A stretch of 64,000 nt of DNA from NCBI RefSeq assembly GCF_000143885.2, contig NC_018581.1, positions 2,170,001 to 2,234,000 of the forward strand, given 5' to 3'. Below are positions 25,760 through 34,183 of this stretch, one piece after another. The stretch comes from Gordonia sp. KTR9 (GTDB lineage: Bacteria; Actinomycetota; Actinomycetes; Mycobacteriales; Mycobacteriaceae). The notes under the pieces were generated by a model. That model searched no databases. It worked only from the letters and a program-made list of their open reading frames with translations, and had not been told where the DNA came from. Numbering within the stretch: the stretch's first letter is position 1; every line of letters starts with the position of its first letter. The position numbers and the translations under genes are program-made.

Positions 25760-27811
25760 TCAGCGCGACGCGACGAGGAACGTACGGCTCATGCCGGTGA
25801 CGGGTCTCGTCGTCCCGCTCGCATCGCGTCGGTCCCCGAAGTAGCGGATGCGGTATTCACCCGACGCATCCGCCGGCGGACGCCAGGTGATGGTGATCCG
25901 CGACGTGTCCGGGCTGCCGGCCGGTCGCGCCCACCGGAACTCTGTGGACCAGTCGTTGTCGTCGGCGACCGTCGTCCACCCGTACCCGGTGCGCCGTTGC
26001 ACCTCCAGGTAGGTCCGCCCGTTCCGGAAGTCGTTGTTGGGGTGGGCGCCGACGAACTGCACGGTCACCGTCGAGCCGGGGCGGTACCTGGCCTCGGGCT
26101 GGCACAGGACGTCGCCGTAGCGGTGGCCCGGTATCGGACGGTCCGCGGGGACCGGTGGCACCAGATCGGGTTGCAGGCCCGACTTGTCGACCGGCGCGGG
26201 ACCCCGGCCGATCCCGCGTCCGGATGCCATGGCCGCCGCGAGCGCGGCGAACTCCTGGAGATAGGCGGACAGCGTGTATCGGCCGTACTGGGTCTCCCCG
26301 CCCTCGTAGTGCTGCAGGTCGTATTCCTCGGGCGTGGTCACGTATTGGGTGTAGGCGTTGGAGAATCCCTGCACGAGAACGTTGTCGAGATCGATCCGCA
26401 GTTCGTCGGCGACCACCTGTCGAAGTCGCAGGCCTGCGACGACGGTGACCTCGGCGGGCACGCCGACGAGCACGATCTCGCCGATACGCATGAGCTGCAG
26501 CGGTACCACCGACGGGATCCAGCCGGAGGGCGGCAGCAGACCGAGCGGGAACGCGATCAGCTTGGGCGCCTGCATGTCTCGCATCCACGGTGCGATCGGC
26601 GGGACGCGATCGCCGCCGAGGGCGGTGACGAGAGGGTTGGTCATGCCCTCGACGAGGAAGGGGAGCGGTTGCTCGTAGTTGTCCTCGCTGCTCGTCGCCA
26701 CCGCACCGGCACCCATCATCGCCGGAGTCGTGGAAGCCGGCCGGCCGTCGGGGGTGTAGGTGCCCGAGATCGTGACCGATGACATGTCGACGTACCGCAC
26801 GATCGAGTCGACGCCGCCGCGCGTCATCGGGCGAGCGCTGTCGAAGGCCCGCCGTCCCGCGACGTACTGACGCTCACCGATGAGTTCGCAGTTCCGTCGG
26901 TTGTTCGAGGTCGGTCCGTTCGGATGGAACTGTGCCAGCGCGAGATTCGGCGTCATGTCACCGGAGTTGGTCTGGGGGAACGCGGCGACGAACCCTGGTT
27001 GTGCACGTTCCCACAGGTGGCTCGCATACCCCTTGTTGTCGCCGGCGATGAGGACGTTGCGGTCGGTGAGGGATGTGCCGTGGGTCGGGAACCAGGTGAT
27101 GGCGCCGACATCCCGGCCGCCGGAACCGTCGTGCTGCCGTAGTCGCAGCACCGTGACCCGGGGGTCGATCGCGTTCGGGAAATGACGGGTGTCCGACGAC
27201 GGATTCGCGTCGAAGGCCACCCGGGACCTGTTGCGGCTGGCGTCGTGCAGTTCCTCCCGGCCGAGGGTGAGGCTGCCGGGCGCGAGGTCGTCGTGCGCGC
27301 GCACGATCGCGGCGAACATGCCGTCGACCTCGGCGTCGTAGGAGTTCTTCTTGAACCCGAATGCGGCGAGGGAGTACGCGTAGTCCCACGACGTGCCGCC
27401 GCACGAGGCGTGGGTGTGCTGCGCGTTCAGGTTCACGTTCGATTCGGTGTAGAGAGACCCGAACCTGGTGCGCAGCTTGGCCATCAGGCCCATGTGATGC
27501 GATTGGAACAGACAGGCGAGGTCGGCGGTGAGGAAGACGACGCGTTCACCGGTCGCGCGGTCGACGATGATGTAGGCCCGCGCCCAGCAGCGCTGCAGGA
27601 GCCCGGCCGCGACCTGCTCGGGATTGGAGTAGCCCATCATGCCGTGGCCGGCGACCGCGCCGGTGACGTCGGCGATGCCGCAGCCGACGAGGTAGTTCGT
27701 CGACCCCGGCGGCGAAGCGCCGGCGCGCCCAGAGGTGAGGGCGGTTCCGAGGCCCGCGGCGGTGGCGGTCGCCGCGGCACCGGCCATCACCTGTCTGCGT
27801 GTGAGTTCCAC
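25760..27811 (-). CDS. Neutral/alkaline non-lysosomal ceramidase, Tat-exported
   Basis: A 683-aa secreted amidase that hydrolyses the N-acyl bond of ceramides. The first 33 residues form a Tat signal (LTRRQVMAG, then a hydrophobic stretch ending GRAGASPP). Zinc-site region AQHTHASCGG (about residue 130) matches the THTHSGPGG motif of the family. Around residue 287, where the family has GDxSPN with the nucleophilic Ser, this protein reads SGDMTPNLAL with Thr instead. A C-terminal Ig-like domain (about 540-683) is present. GTG at 27811 has GGAAGG 7-8 nt upstream. It converges on ldtB. Likely substrates are external lipids or host and environmental sphingolipids, which is inference. Confidence 0.9.
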   Translation of the reverse strand: MELTRRQVMAGAAATATAAGLGTALTSGRAGASPPGSTNYLVGCGIADVTGAVAGHGMMGYSNPEQVAAGLLQRCWARAYIIVDRATGERVVFLTADLACLFQSHHMGLMAKLRTRFGSLYTESNVNLNAQHTHASCGGTSWDYAYSLAAFGFKKNSYDAEVDGMFAAIVRAHDDLAPGSLTLGREELHDASRNRSRVAFDANPSSDTRHFPNAIDPRVTVLRLRQHDGSGGRDVGAITWFPTHGTSLTDRNVLIAGDNKGYASHLWERAQPGFVAAFPQTNSGDMTPNLALAQFHPNGPTSNNRRNCELIGERQYVAGRRAFDSARPMTRGGVDSIVRYVDMSSVTISGTYTPDGRPASTTPAMMGAGAVATSSEDNYEQPLPFLVEGMTNPLVTALGGDRVPPIAPWMRDMQAPKLIAFPLGLLPPSGWIPSVVPLQLMRIGEIVLVGVPAEVTVVAGLRLRQVVADELRIDLDNVLVQGFSNAYTQYVTTPEEYDLQHYEGGETQYGRYTLSAYLQEFAALAAAMASGRGIGRGPAPVDKSGLQPDLVPPVPADRPIPGHRYGDVLCQPEARYRPGSTVTVQFVGAHPNNDFRNGRTYLEVQRRTGYGWTTVADDNDWSTEFRWARPAGSPDTSRITITWRPPADASGEYRIRYFGDRRDASGTTRPVTGMSRTFLVASR

Positions 27812-27927
27812 GAGGCGTCCTTCCGGGCGTCGGACGACACCGGCAGACGTGCGGTGTCATCGCGGCAGCACCGCGACGGTGCGACCGCGTGGGCTCCGTC
27901 CAGGTCAGGTCGGCGGAGCGTCCGACC

Positions 27928-28029
27928 TCAGTCCTTGTCGCCGCCGCCAGGGATTCCGACGATGAACCCGATCCCGATGATGATGCACGAGATCAGCGCG
28001 ACGGCAGGCATGACCCAGTAGGAAGGCAT
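27928..28029 (-). CDS. Small single-pass membrane protein, 33 aa
   Basis: A short reading frame, MPSYWVMPAVALISC continuing into IIIGIGFIVGIPGGG and ending DKD. It has one strongly hydrophobic helix, a Gly/Pro-rich break and a charged tail, typical of membrane microproteins. It lies between the symporter and the ceramidase on the same strand, 116 bp upstream of the latter. No Shine-Dalgarno is obvious. Support is only the hydrophobic pattern and the codon use; its function is unknown. Confidence 0.4.
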   Translation of the reverse strand: MPSYWVMPAVALISCIIIGIGFIVGIPGGGDKD

Positions 28030-28143
28030 GGAGTGGACGTTACTGCGCACCACCCTGATGTGCCGGGCTTCGGAGACTTTTGAGGTCGAAGGTCCCGGAG
28101 GGTCGTCGACTCTCCGTGAATCGCCGTCCCGCCGGGAACCCCG

Positions 28144-29442
28144 TCAGTCGGCGTCGTCCGCGCGAGCGAACGCGCCGGAGTACTCGCTGACATCGATCTC
28201 CTCGGACACCACGGTCTTCTTGTCGTTGTAGACGTCGCGGTCGATCTCGTCGTCGGCGTTGGCCACGAGCATGGCGACGAAGGTGTCCCCGTTGACGTTG
28301 AGGAATGTCCGGAAGATGCCCGCGAACCAATCCACGGCGATGAGAATGCCCACGGCTTCGAGCGGGAGGTCGAGTGAGGTCGCGAGAAATGTTGCGATGA
28401 CCGGGAATCCGCCGGGGACAGTGATCGTGCCCATGTTGAGCAGGATCGCGAGGCCCATTCCGAGCGCGATGTCGCCGACGGAGAGCTCGACGTTGCCTGC
28501 CTGGGCCAGGAACATGACGACGATCATGTAGTTGAGAACCGCGCCGTAGGAACCCATGGTGAGGCCGATCGAGAGCGTGAAGTTGGCGATCTTCTGACTC
28601 ACGCCGATCTTCTCGACAGTGTTCTTGAGGACGGTGGGGAAGGTGACGGCCGAGCTCGTCGTGGTGATCGCGATGGTGGTCTGTTCCGCGAGTTTTCCCG
28701 GCAGCCGTGCCGGGTTGAGGCGGGTCCGGGCGGTGACGACCACGACGAACAGCACGAACAGGATCGCCACGCCGAGCGCCGTGGTGCCCAGGTACTTGAC
28801 GGCGGTGGTCACCACCGAGAGCCCGACGTCGCCGGCGAGTGAGGCGAGAAGGCAGAACACACCGATGGGTGCGATGTACATGACCAGCCGGATCATCGTC
28901 AGGATGATCTGCTGGATCTGGTCGATGAACGTCAGGACGCGGTCGTCGCCGGACTTGGTGATCTGCATGCGCAGCGCGACGCCGAACAGCAACGCGAAGA
29001 TGATGATCGGCACCATCGTGGCCGTGGACATCGCCTCGAAGACGTTCTTGGACACGAAATTGAGGAGCGTGTCCTGCCATCCTGTGGTCTGACCGGCCTC
29101 GTCTTCGAGAGTCGGGTCGAGCTCGCCGTCGAACACCATCCCGGCGCCGGGTCTGATCAGCACACTCAGTCCCCATGCCAGTACCGCCGCCACGACCGAG
29201 AATCCGAGCATCCACTTGACGGTCCGAAAGGCGATGCGGCCCGTGCCCGCGCCCGACATCGACGCTGTTGCCACGATCACCGACGCGAGAACGAGCGGCA
29301 CGATGGACATCTGGATCAGGCGGATGAACATGTCGCCGATGAACTTCAGGTTGGCGGCCCACTCACCGACGACCAACCCGAAGATCAGGCCGGCGATCGC
29401 ACCGAACCCGATCTGTAACGCGGGATGCTTCAACGCCTTCAC
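28144..29442 (-). CDS. Dicarboxylate/amino acid:cation symporter (DAACS family)
   Basis: A 432-aa secondary transporter coupling Na+ or H+ to uptake of glutamate, aspartate or C4-dicarboxylates. About eight membrane helices and two re-entrant hairpins are visible. The hairpin motif TTTSSAVTFPTVL replaces the Ser-rich motif of GltP/GltPh, and NMGTITVPGG stands where NMDGT occurs, so substrate choice may differ from the classical members. GTG at 29442 was chosen because GAGGAG lies 6-7 nt upstream and VKALKHPALQIGFGAI is the expected first helix; a frame open to 29571 would add residues without such a site. The C-terminal 45 residues are acidic. Confidence 0.9.
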   Translation of the reverse strand: MKALKHPALQIGFGAIAGLIFGLVVGEWAANLKFIGDMFIRLIQMSIVPLVLASVIVATASMSGAGTGRIAFRTVKWMLGFSVVAAVLAWGLSVLIRPGAGMVFDGELDPTLEDEAGQTTGWQDTLLNFVSKNVFEAMSTATMVPIIIFALLFGVALRMQITKSGDDRVLTFIDQIQQIILTMIRLVMYIAPIGVFCLLASLAGDVGLSVVTTAVKYLGTTALGVAILFVLFVVVVTARTRLNPARLPGKLAEQTTIAITTTSSAVTFPTVLKNTVEKIGVSQKIANFTLSIGLTMGSYGAVLNYMIVVMFLAQAGNVELSVGDIALGMGLAILLNMGTITVPGGFPVIATFLATSLDLPLEAVGILIAVDWFAGIFRTFLNVNGDTFVAMLVANADDEIDRDVYNDKKTVVSEEIDVSEYSGAFARADDAD

Positions 29443-29607
29443 GGACTCTCCTCGGACGCAGGGTGCGGCCGACAGCCGCGTGTCACGGCCTCTCGCCGAA
29501 TGTGGGCGAGACGCTAGTGCGACGTCGCTTCGACGGTGTGTCATCGGTTTTACGGCCGGGTTTCGTCGCACGTCGGCGGGCGGAAGAATGCGACTCCTGA
29601 TGGGAGT

Positions 29608-30921
29608 TCACCGATCGGACGGCGTCTCGTTCACGAGGCCGGACAGTGCGTCGGCGAGATAGTCGTCCTCGGCGACATTGCCGGGCAGCTCGAGCGCCCG
29701 ACGGTACGCGTCGGCCGCGCCCCGGTCGTCGCCCAGTTCGGAGAGCGTGAGCGCCCGGGCGATGTGGAAGGGCCGGAAGCGGTCGAGCTGCTTGTCCGAC
29801 CGCAACCGATCGAGCATCTCGATGCCACGAGCCATCCCGTAGGCGCGGCCGACGGCAACGGCGCCACCGACGCGCACCACGGGCCCGGGATCGTGTGCTT
29901 CCAGAAGCCGGTACAGGACCGCGATCTGTGTCCAGTCGGTCTCGGGGGCCGTGGGCGCTTCGGCGTGCACCGCGGCGATCGCGGCCTGGATCGTGTAGGG
30001 CCCGGCATCGGGCTGTGCCGCAGCGCTTTCGGCGAGTGTGATGCCCTCGACGGCGAGGTCCCGGTCCCACAGCTCGCGATCCTGGTCGCCCAGCGGAACG
30101 GGGCGCCCGTCGGTGTCGAGTCGCGCCGGACGACGGGACTGGGTGAGCAGCAACAACGACAGCAGCCCGGTCGTCTCGGCGCGGGGGAGCAGCGAGCGCA
30201 GGGTTCGTGCGAGAGAGATCGCTTCGTCGGTGAGGTCGTCGCGCACGTGCGAGTCGCCGGCCGAGCGGGCGTAACCCTCGGAGAACATCAGATAGACCAC
30301 CCGCAGGACCCCGCCGAGCCTGGCGGGGAGATCGTCCTCGTGCGGTGGGGTGAACGGAACACCCAGCGCGCCGATCCGTTTCTTGGCGCGCACGATTCGC
30401 TGTTGGGCCGTCGGGACCGGAATCAGCAGGGCGTGCGCGACCTCGGCGGTGGTCAGCCCGGCGACGAAACGCAGGGTGAGTGCGATCCGGTCTTCGGCGC
30501 GCAGCACGGGGTGGGTGCACGCGAAGAACATTCCGAGTCGTTCGTCGGGCAGTTCCGGTGGCGGCGCATCTGCCGGGTCCGCGAAATCCGGATGCACCGG
30601 TACGCGTTCGGTGTCGGCGTGCAGCCGGGCGAGTTTCCCGGCGAGGACGGATTCGCGGCGTATCACGTCGAGTGCCTTGCGTTTGGCCGTCGTCGTCAGC
30701 CACGCCTCGGGTGAGTCCGGTAGCCCGGTTCGGGACCAGGTGGTCAGCGCCTGCGCGATCGCATCCTGCACGGCGTCCTCCGCGAGGTCGAGGTCGCCGA
30801 ATCTCTTGGTGAGAGTGGCGAGTACACGCGCGCGGACGTCTCGGTCGACGGCGGACACCGCCCGGCGGGCCACGGATTCCGCGGACTCCGTGGTTGCCGG
30901 GCGGTGGGGAGGACTCGTCAT
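29608..30921 (-). CDS. ECF42-group RNA polymerase sigma factor with TPR-like extension
   Basis: A 437-aa sigma factor. Sigma region 2 (about residues 20-100, DLDLAEDAVQDAIAQAL, then PEAWLTTTAKRKALD) and region 4 (about 130-185) are followed by a long C-terminal extension (DUF6596 plus TPR-like helices, about 190-437, with FVAGLTTAEVAHAL and MFSEGYARS). This layout defines the ECF42 group, in which the extension, not a separate anti-sigma factor, controls activity. The gene starts 3 bp after the stop of a DGPF/YCII-family gene, the conserved partner of ECF42. A promoter of the ECF42 type is visible upstream of the pair, suggesting autoregulation. Confidence 0.92.
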   Translation of the reverse strand: MTSPPHRPATTESAESVARRAVSAVDRDVRARVLATLTKRFGDLDLAEDAVQDAIAQALTTWSRTGLPDSPEAWLTTTAKRKALDVIRRESVLAGKLARLHADTERVPVHPDFADPADAPPPELPDERLGMFFACTHPVLRAEDRIALTLRFVAGLTTAEVAHALLIPVPTAQQRIVRAKKRIGALGVPFTPPHEDDLPARLGGVLRVVYLMFSEGYARSAGDSHVRDDLTDEAISLARTLRSLLPRAETTGLLSLLLLTQSRRPARLDTDGRPVPLGDQDRELWDRDLAVEGITLAESAAAQPDAGPYTIQAAIAAVHAEAPTAPETDWTQIAVLYRLLEAHDPGPVVRVGGAVAVGRAYGMARGIEMLDRLRSDKQLDRFRPFHIARALTLSELGDDRGAADAYRRALELPGNVAEDDYLADALSGLVNETPSDR

Positions 30922-30924
30922 CGA

Positions 30925-31269
30925 TCAGTACGGTGCGAGCGGCCGGATCTCGACGTGACCGCCCGGCGCCGAGCCGGGGCTGCGTCGGGCCCACTCGATC
31001 GCCTCGTCGACGTTCGCGACGTCGATGACATAGACCCCGCCGACGAACTCCCGCACTTCCGCGAACGGCCCGGACGACGCCACCACCCGCTCACCGCTGT
31101 CGTCGGTGTGCACGACCGCGCGCTCGTCCTCCAGAGCGAACGAATTGACCACGACGCCGGCCTTGGTGATCTCCTCGTCGAAGGCGAAGAACTCCTCGGG
31201 GCTCGCGCCCCCGTCCTCACCACACGCCGGATCGTTGACGTGTCCCATGAGCAGCAATGCGTACTTCAT
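30925..31269 (-). CDS. YCII/DGPF-domain protein, ECF42 partner
   Basis: A 114-aa protein with the YCII fold: MKYALLLMGH at the start, the acidic FFAFDEEIT, and SSGPFAEVREFVGGVYVID, where the family has the DGPF signature (here SGPF). Ferredoxin-like YCII proteins are small enzymes or ligand-binding proteins; in ECF42 loci they are the main targets of the sigma factor. ATG at 31269 has a strong GGAGGAACG ribosome-binding site. Upstream, a TGTCGA/CGTC promoter with 17-nt spacing gives a leader of about 70 nt. The sigma gene follows 3 bp downstream. Confidence 0.9.
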   Translation of the reverse strand: MKYALLLMGHVNDPACGEDGGASPEEFFAFDEEITKAGVVVNSFALEDERAVVHTDDSGERVVASSGPFAEVREFVGGVYVIDVANVDEAIEWARRSPGSAPGGHVEIRPLAPY

Positions 31270-31345
31270 CGTTCCTCCAGTTCTCGGCCGCACTTCTCTG
31301 CCGATGTGGCCTCGGTGCCGAACCGGATCGGTCCGACACCATGGT

Positions 31346-31372
31346 GACGTACGGCGATCACGGGTATCGACA
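31346..31372 (-). promoter_or_regulatory. ECF42-type promoter of the DGPF-sigma operon
   Basis: On the minus strand TGTCGA (31372-31367) is followed after 17 nt by CGTC (31349-31346). TGTCGA at -35 with a CG(A/T)C-type -10 is the motif reported for ECF42 sigma factors in Streptomyces venezuelae. Its place upstream of the DGPF gene and its cognate sigma gene argues for autoregulation. Confidence 0.6.
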
Positions 31373-31460
31373 GCAAGACGAAAAAAGTTTCGAGACGCCG
31401 ATCGGCCGAGGACTCGATCGTGTGTATCAGAGGCCAGGAGCGCGGCCTCGCATACGCCTA

Positions 31461-32717
31461 CTAGTTGAAACCGGGCGTCACGATAGCTTCGGGCGTCAAG
31501 AAGTTGGAGGGACCGTACATGGACAGTAACCATCGGCCAGGCTGCCATTCGCTTGCGGTATCGCCAGTTTCATCGACGCGAACCCACCGTAGGTCTGTTC
31601 GGTAGGTGTTGCCATTCACGACGAGTTCTACGTCCGCGTGAGCAACGGCGGCTGCGACGTGGCGCACGCGGATAATTGTCCAGGCGGTTAGGCTGAGCCC
31701 CTTGTAGAGATCTTTGGCCTCCTCCGCAAGCCTGCCAACTGAGGATCGGTTGAGCCTGAGTTCCATGAAGTGGGCGCCTACAGGCCCCCACTGTTGCTTC
31801 TGCCACCGCGTTAGGAAGTCAGCGGACGCCGTGGCAACTTCGGACGGATGGTCGGTCGAAGTACCCGGCTCGTACTGGTAAGCATGCCACTTTTCGATCT
31901 TGGCCCTCTGGTCTTGGACTATTTTCCAACGACCGATTAACTCTCGCATTGTAGGTGTCGGCTCGACCGGCCGCGTTTGACGTTCGCGCGCTTCTGCCCA
32001 GTCGGCCACGGCGAACAGACGGTTCCACGCTTTCGTTGCGACGACATCGTTATCGAAGTTGACGAGGGTGCCGTGCATGATGCCGTTGCGGAAGAGGTCG
32101 GTGATCTCCGCCGTGTCGGTCTTATAGAAGCCTTTGACGAATGATTGATGAGCGTGGCTAAGGCCCATATGGTGGCCGGCAACGCTGTCCCACGCCACCA
32201 TGTCTTCCGCAGGGCGGGCATGCAACCCCTGCCGAGTCGCAGTTTCGAGGTCGTTCACGAAGCCGTCCATCGCGGACAACAGGACGAGAATCGTGCTGTA
32301 GTAGCGGCCGTTTTCGTAGTCGTCTAAGGCATTTTGTAGCAGTGGAAGGCGTGGGCGCATCGCTTCGAAGCGCAGCAAGCGGCGCAGCGGAAATTCAATC
32401 CTCGTGGCCGTCTTGTAGTACTCGATGAGGCGTTTCTCGGCTGTGACCGCGTCATCTGCGCTGACGACATGTTCTAACGCGCGTAGGTTGAGGTCGCTAG
32501 TGAACACCCAATTCCGCTCCCCGAGGAGCGCGTAAAAGGTGTCTACCATAGTCGTAATGTGGTTGTGCTCGCGCCTCAGGTCTCGCAACTGTTGCCGTTG
32601 ATGTTTCCGTAGCAGAAAGCCGAGCGCCTTGAGCGCAGCCATCTGCTGCTCCATCTCTCTGATAGAGGGAAGGTCGCGCGCTGAGCCGTAGGGGCGCACC
32701 CTCCGCGTGTCCGTCAT
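31461..32717 (-). CDS. Uncharacterised protein with a HEPN-like RxxxxH motif
   Basis: A 418-aa, mostly helical, soluble protein that I do not recognise as a named family. A charged, coiled-coil-like N-terminus (about 20-60, MEQQMAALKALGF then KHQRQQLRDLRREHN) precedes a region with YYSTILVLLSAMDGFVNDL (about 138-156) and FRNGIMHG, where Arg210 and His215 form R-x4-H. That spacing, in a helical context and followed by G, is the catalytic signature of HEPN ribonucleases, common in toxin-antitoxin and abortive-infection systems; the assignment is tentative. The C-terminal half (about 255-418) has no clear motif. GC content is visibly lower than in the neighbours, pointing to horizontal origin. 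ATG at 32717 is preferred over an upstream start at 32774. Confidence 0.6.
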   Translation of the reverse strand: MTDTRRVRPYGSARDLPSIREMEQQMAALKALGFLLRKHQRQQLRDLRREHNHITTMVDTFYALLGERNWVFTSDLNLRALEHVVSADDAVTAEKRLIEYYKTATRIEFPLRRLLRFEAMRPRLPLLQNALDDYENGRYYSTILVLLSAMDGFVNDLETATRQGLHARPAEDMVAWDSVAGHHMGLSHAHQSFVKGFYKTDTAEITDLFRNGIMHGTLVNFDNDVVATKAWNRLFAVADWAEARERQTRPVEPTPTMRELIGRWKIVQDQRAKIEKWHAYQYEPGTSTDHPSEVATASADFLTRWQKQQWGPVGAHFMELRLNRSSVGRLAEEAKDLYKGLSLTAWTIIRVRHVAAAVAHADVELVVNGNTYRTDLRWVRVDETGDTASEWQPGRWLLSMYGPSNFLTPEAIVTPGFN

Positions 32718-33283
32718 GTCTTGACCGTATAGGCGACCACCGACCCGTGGGACGCGCGGCAACGGCGCCAGCACTACAGACGCAGCGTCGGTCGGACGGA
32801 CCTCACGCCCCCTGTGGTGGTGTTGCTGGGGCCGATTGAGTGCGCCACCTGCAATGCGCTTGTAGCTCCTTCGGCTGGTGCTTCACATTTCTGCGCAATT
32901 AGGTTTCGGTCGCCGGCGTCGGGTGACGTTCGTGGCGAGTCGCGGCCAGGCCCGCGACAGCCTTACACCGAACCTGATCAGCTGGGTGATAGACCGTACG
33001 CTCGCAGGATCGATTCTGCGAGATGCTTCGTACTTAAAATGGTCGGTGGTTTCTAGGTGGGCACGTGGACAGATTGACCGGAATTTGCAGTCCGTTTTCA
33101 ATTGGTACCGTCGCGACGCGTTCGCGAGGCGATGTTGTTCAAGGGGGAAACGGCGACTGCGGTCCAGACGCGCCTCGGCCGGATGATGGCCGATTGCAAC
33201 GGACTTCACAAATTAAGGCGCTGCCCAAGAATATGACGCGGTCTACTGATTCTCAGCGCGGCAACTAGAGGACGGACTGCCCT
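32718..33283. other. Lower-GC intergenic stretch without a convincing gene
   Basis: This 566-bp gap between two unrecognised minus-strand genes has visibly lower GC than the window. Only short open frames with no recognisable content, weak start signals and mutual overlap occur. No tRNA, integrase remnant or clear inverted repeat was seen. It may be decayed accessory DNA. Confidence 0.4.
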
Positions 33284-33937
33284 TCACTGAATCCAGGGCG
33301 CACCGTCGTGGATTAGTATCTCCTGCCCGTTTCGGTGCCGCTTGGTAACGGTCCAGTTCTCTCCCTCGATCAGCGTGGGGTCTAGCGAGATCCGGTCGTT
33401 GTAGGCGTTTCCGTCGTCATCGGCGTAGTTGAAGACAATTGACTGATCGCGGGGAATGCCGTCCTCGTTCACGGGTTGGCCGTCGTCATCCTTCTCACCT
33501 GTGAGAATTAGGAACTGGCTTCGAGCGACGTAGCCGGGAGGCCAGGCACCGACCGGTCTAGAGAACCGGTGACGTACGAACACGAGCAGACTCGGCTCGC
33601 CCTCCGGGGTTGTGTCGTGGGTTGGCAACGGTGGGTCGAAAGTCACGTCGACGTTGCGGGCCATCGAGGGGCCGACGTTGGAGACCTCAAGGCCTGCGCT
33701 CATCGTGCCGCTGGGTTTCAGAGAGGCGACCATTATCGGACGGGTGGTGCGCTGGGCCGCTTGCCGGCCGTGGCGCAGGGAACGAACGGCGGTTGTACCC
33801 GTCACGACTGCCATGGTTCCCGCAGCTGCCGCTGCGGTGGCCGCCACCCGCGCAGTGGTCCACCAGTGCCAGAAATCCCAGAACCAGCCCACGTTCGGTG
33901 TCCTCCGAATCGACCCTTGTTGCATAGCTCGTTGCAC
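33284..33937 (-). CDS. Hypothetical membrane-anchored protein in the lower-GC patch
   Basis: A 217-aa protein I do not recognise. A Trp-rich N-terminal segment (VGWFWDFWHWW, about 17-27) is followed by an Ala-rich membrane helix (about 30-48) and then a basic stretch. The remainder looks like a beta-sandwich: SLKPSGTMSAGLEVSNVGPS, a hallmark of proteins with a small immunoglobulin-like domain, then RPVGAWPPGYVARSQF. The tail has Asp-rich segments (EKDDDGQPVNEDG). GTG at 33937 or ATG at 33925 could start it; neither has a good Shine-Dalgarno. It lies beside tRNA-His and shares the lower GC of the preceding gene, suggesting an acquired segment. Confidence 0.55.
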   Translation of the reverse strand: MQRAMQQGSIRRTPNVGWFWDFWHWWTTARVAATAAAAAGTMAVVTGTTAVRSLRHGRQAAQRTTRPIMVASLKPSGTMSAGLEVSNVGPSMARNVDVTFDPPLPTHDTTPEGEPSLLVFVRHRFSRPVGAWPPGYVARSQFLILTGEKDDDGQPVNEDGIPRDQSIVFNYADDDGNAYNDRISLDPTLIEGENWTVTKRHRNGQEILIHDGAPWIQ

Positions 33938-33961
33938 CGACGCGCATATAACGCATATAAA

Positions 33962-33997
33962 CAGCGCCCCACCTGCATTTCATCAGGTGGGGCGCTG
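33962..33997 (-). terminator. Hairpin terminator after tRNA-His
   Basis: A perfect 14-bp stem (33962-33975 with 33984-33997) and an 8-nt loop. On the minus strand it is followed by TGTTTATATG, a T-rich run, and lies 11 nt after the tRNA 3' end. Confidence 0.8.
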
Positions 33998-34008
33998 CTT
34001 GTCGTCGG

Positions 34009-34082
34009 GGTGGATGACGGGACTCGAACCCGCGACAGCCAGGATCACAACCTGGTGCTCTACCAACTGAACTACATCCACC
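34009..34082 (-). tRNA. tRNA-His (anticodon GTG)
   Basis: On the minus strand GTGGATG pairs with CATCCAC, the anticodon loop TTGTGAT gives GTG, and the T-arm is CGGGTTCGAGTCCCG. The extra G at -1 (34082) faces a C discriminator (34009), the identity pair of bacterial tRNA-His. CCA is not encoded. M. tuberculosis also has hisT beside orn. Confidence 0.97.
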
Positions 34083-34183
34083 ATCGGCGTCGGAAACCTG
34101 GGCATACGCGCCGGGCCTCAGAGCCATCAATACTCTAGCGGGTCGGTGCCGTAGAACTCCAATCGGTTACCGGACCAGCGTGT

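Noticed and set aside
28040..29362. 440-aa minus-strand frame overlapping the symporter in another frame
   Set aside because: Basic, low-complexity translation; the symporter frame has all family motifs and a good ribosome-binding site.
32814..33268. Three short plus- and minus-strand frames in the lower-GC gap
   Set aside because: They overlap each other, lack ribosome-binding sites and have no recognisable motif or hydrophobic pattern.
33569..34138. Plus-strand 189-aa frame containing DDGTRTRDSQDH
   Set aside because: It crosses the tRNA-His gene antisense and overlaps the better-supported minus-strand gene; the string is a tRNA artefact.
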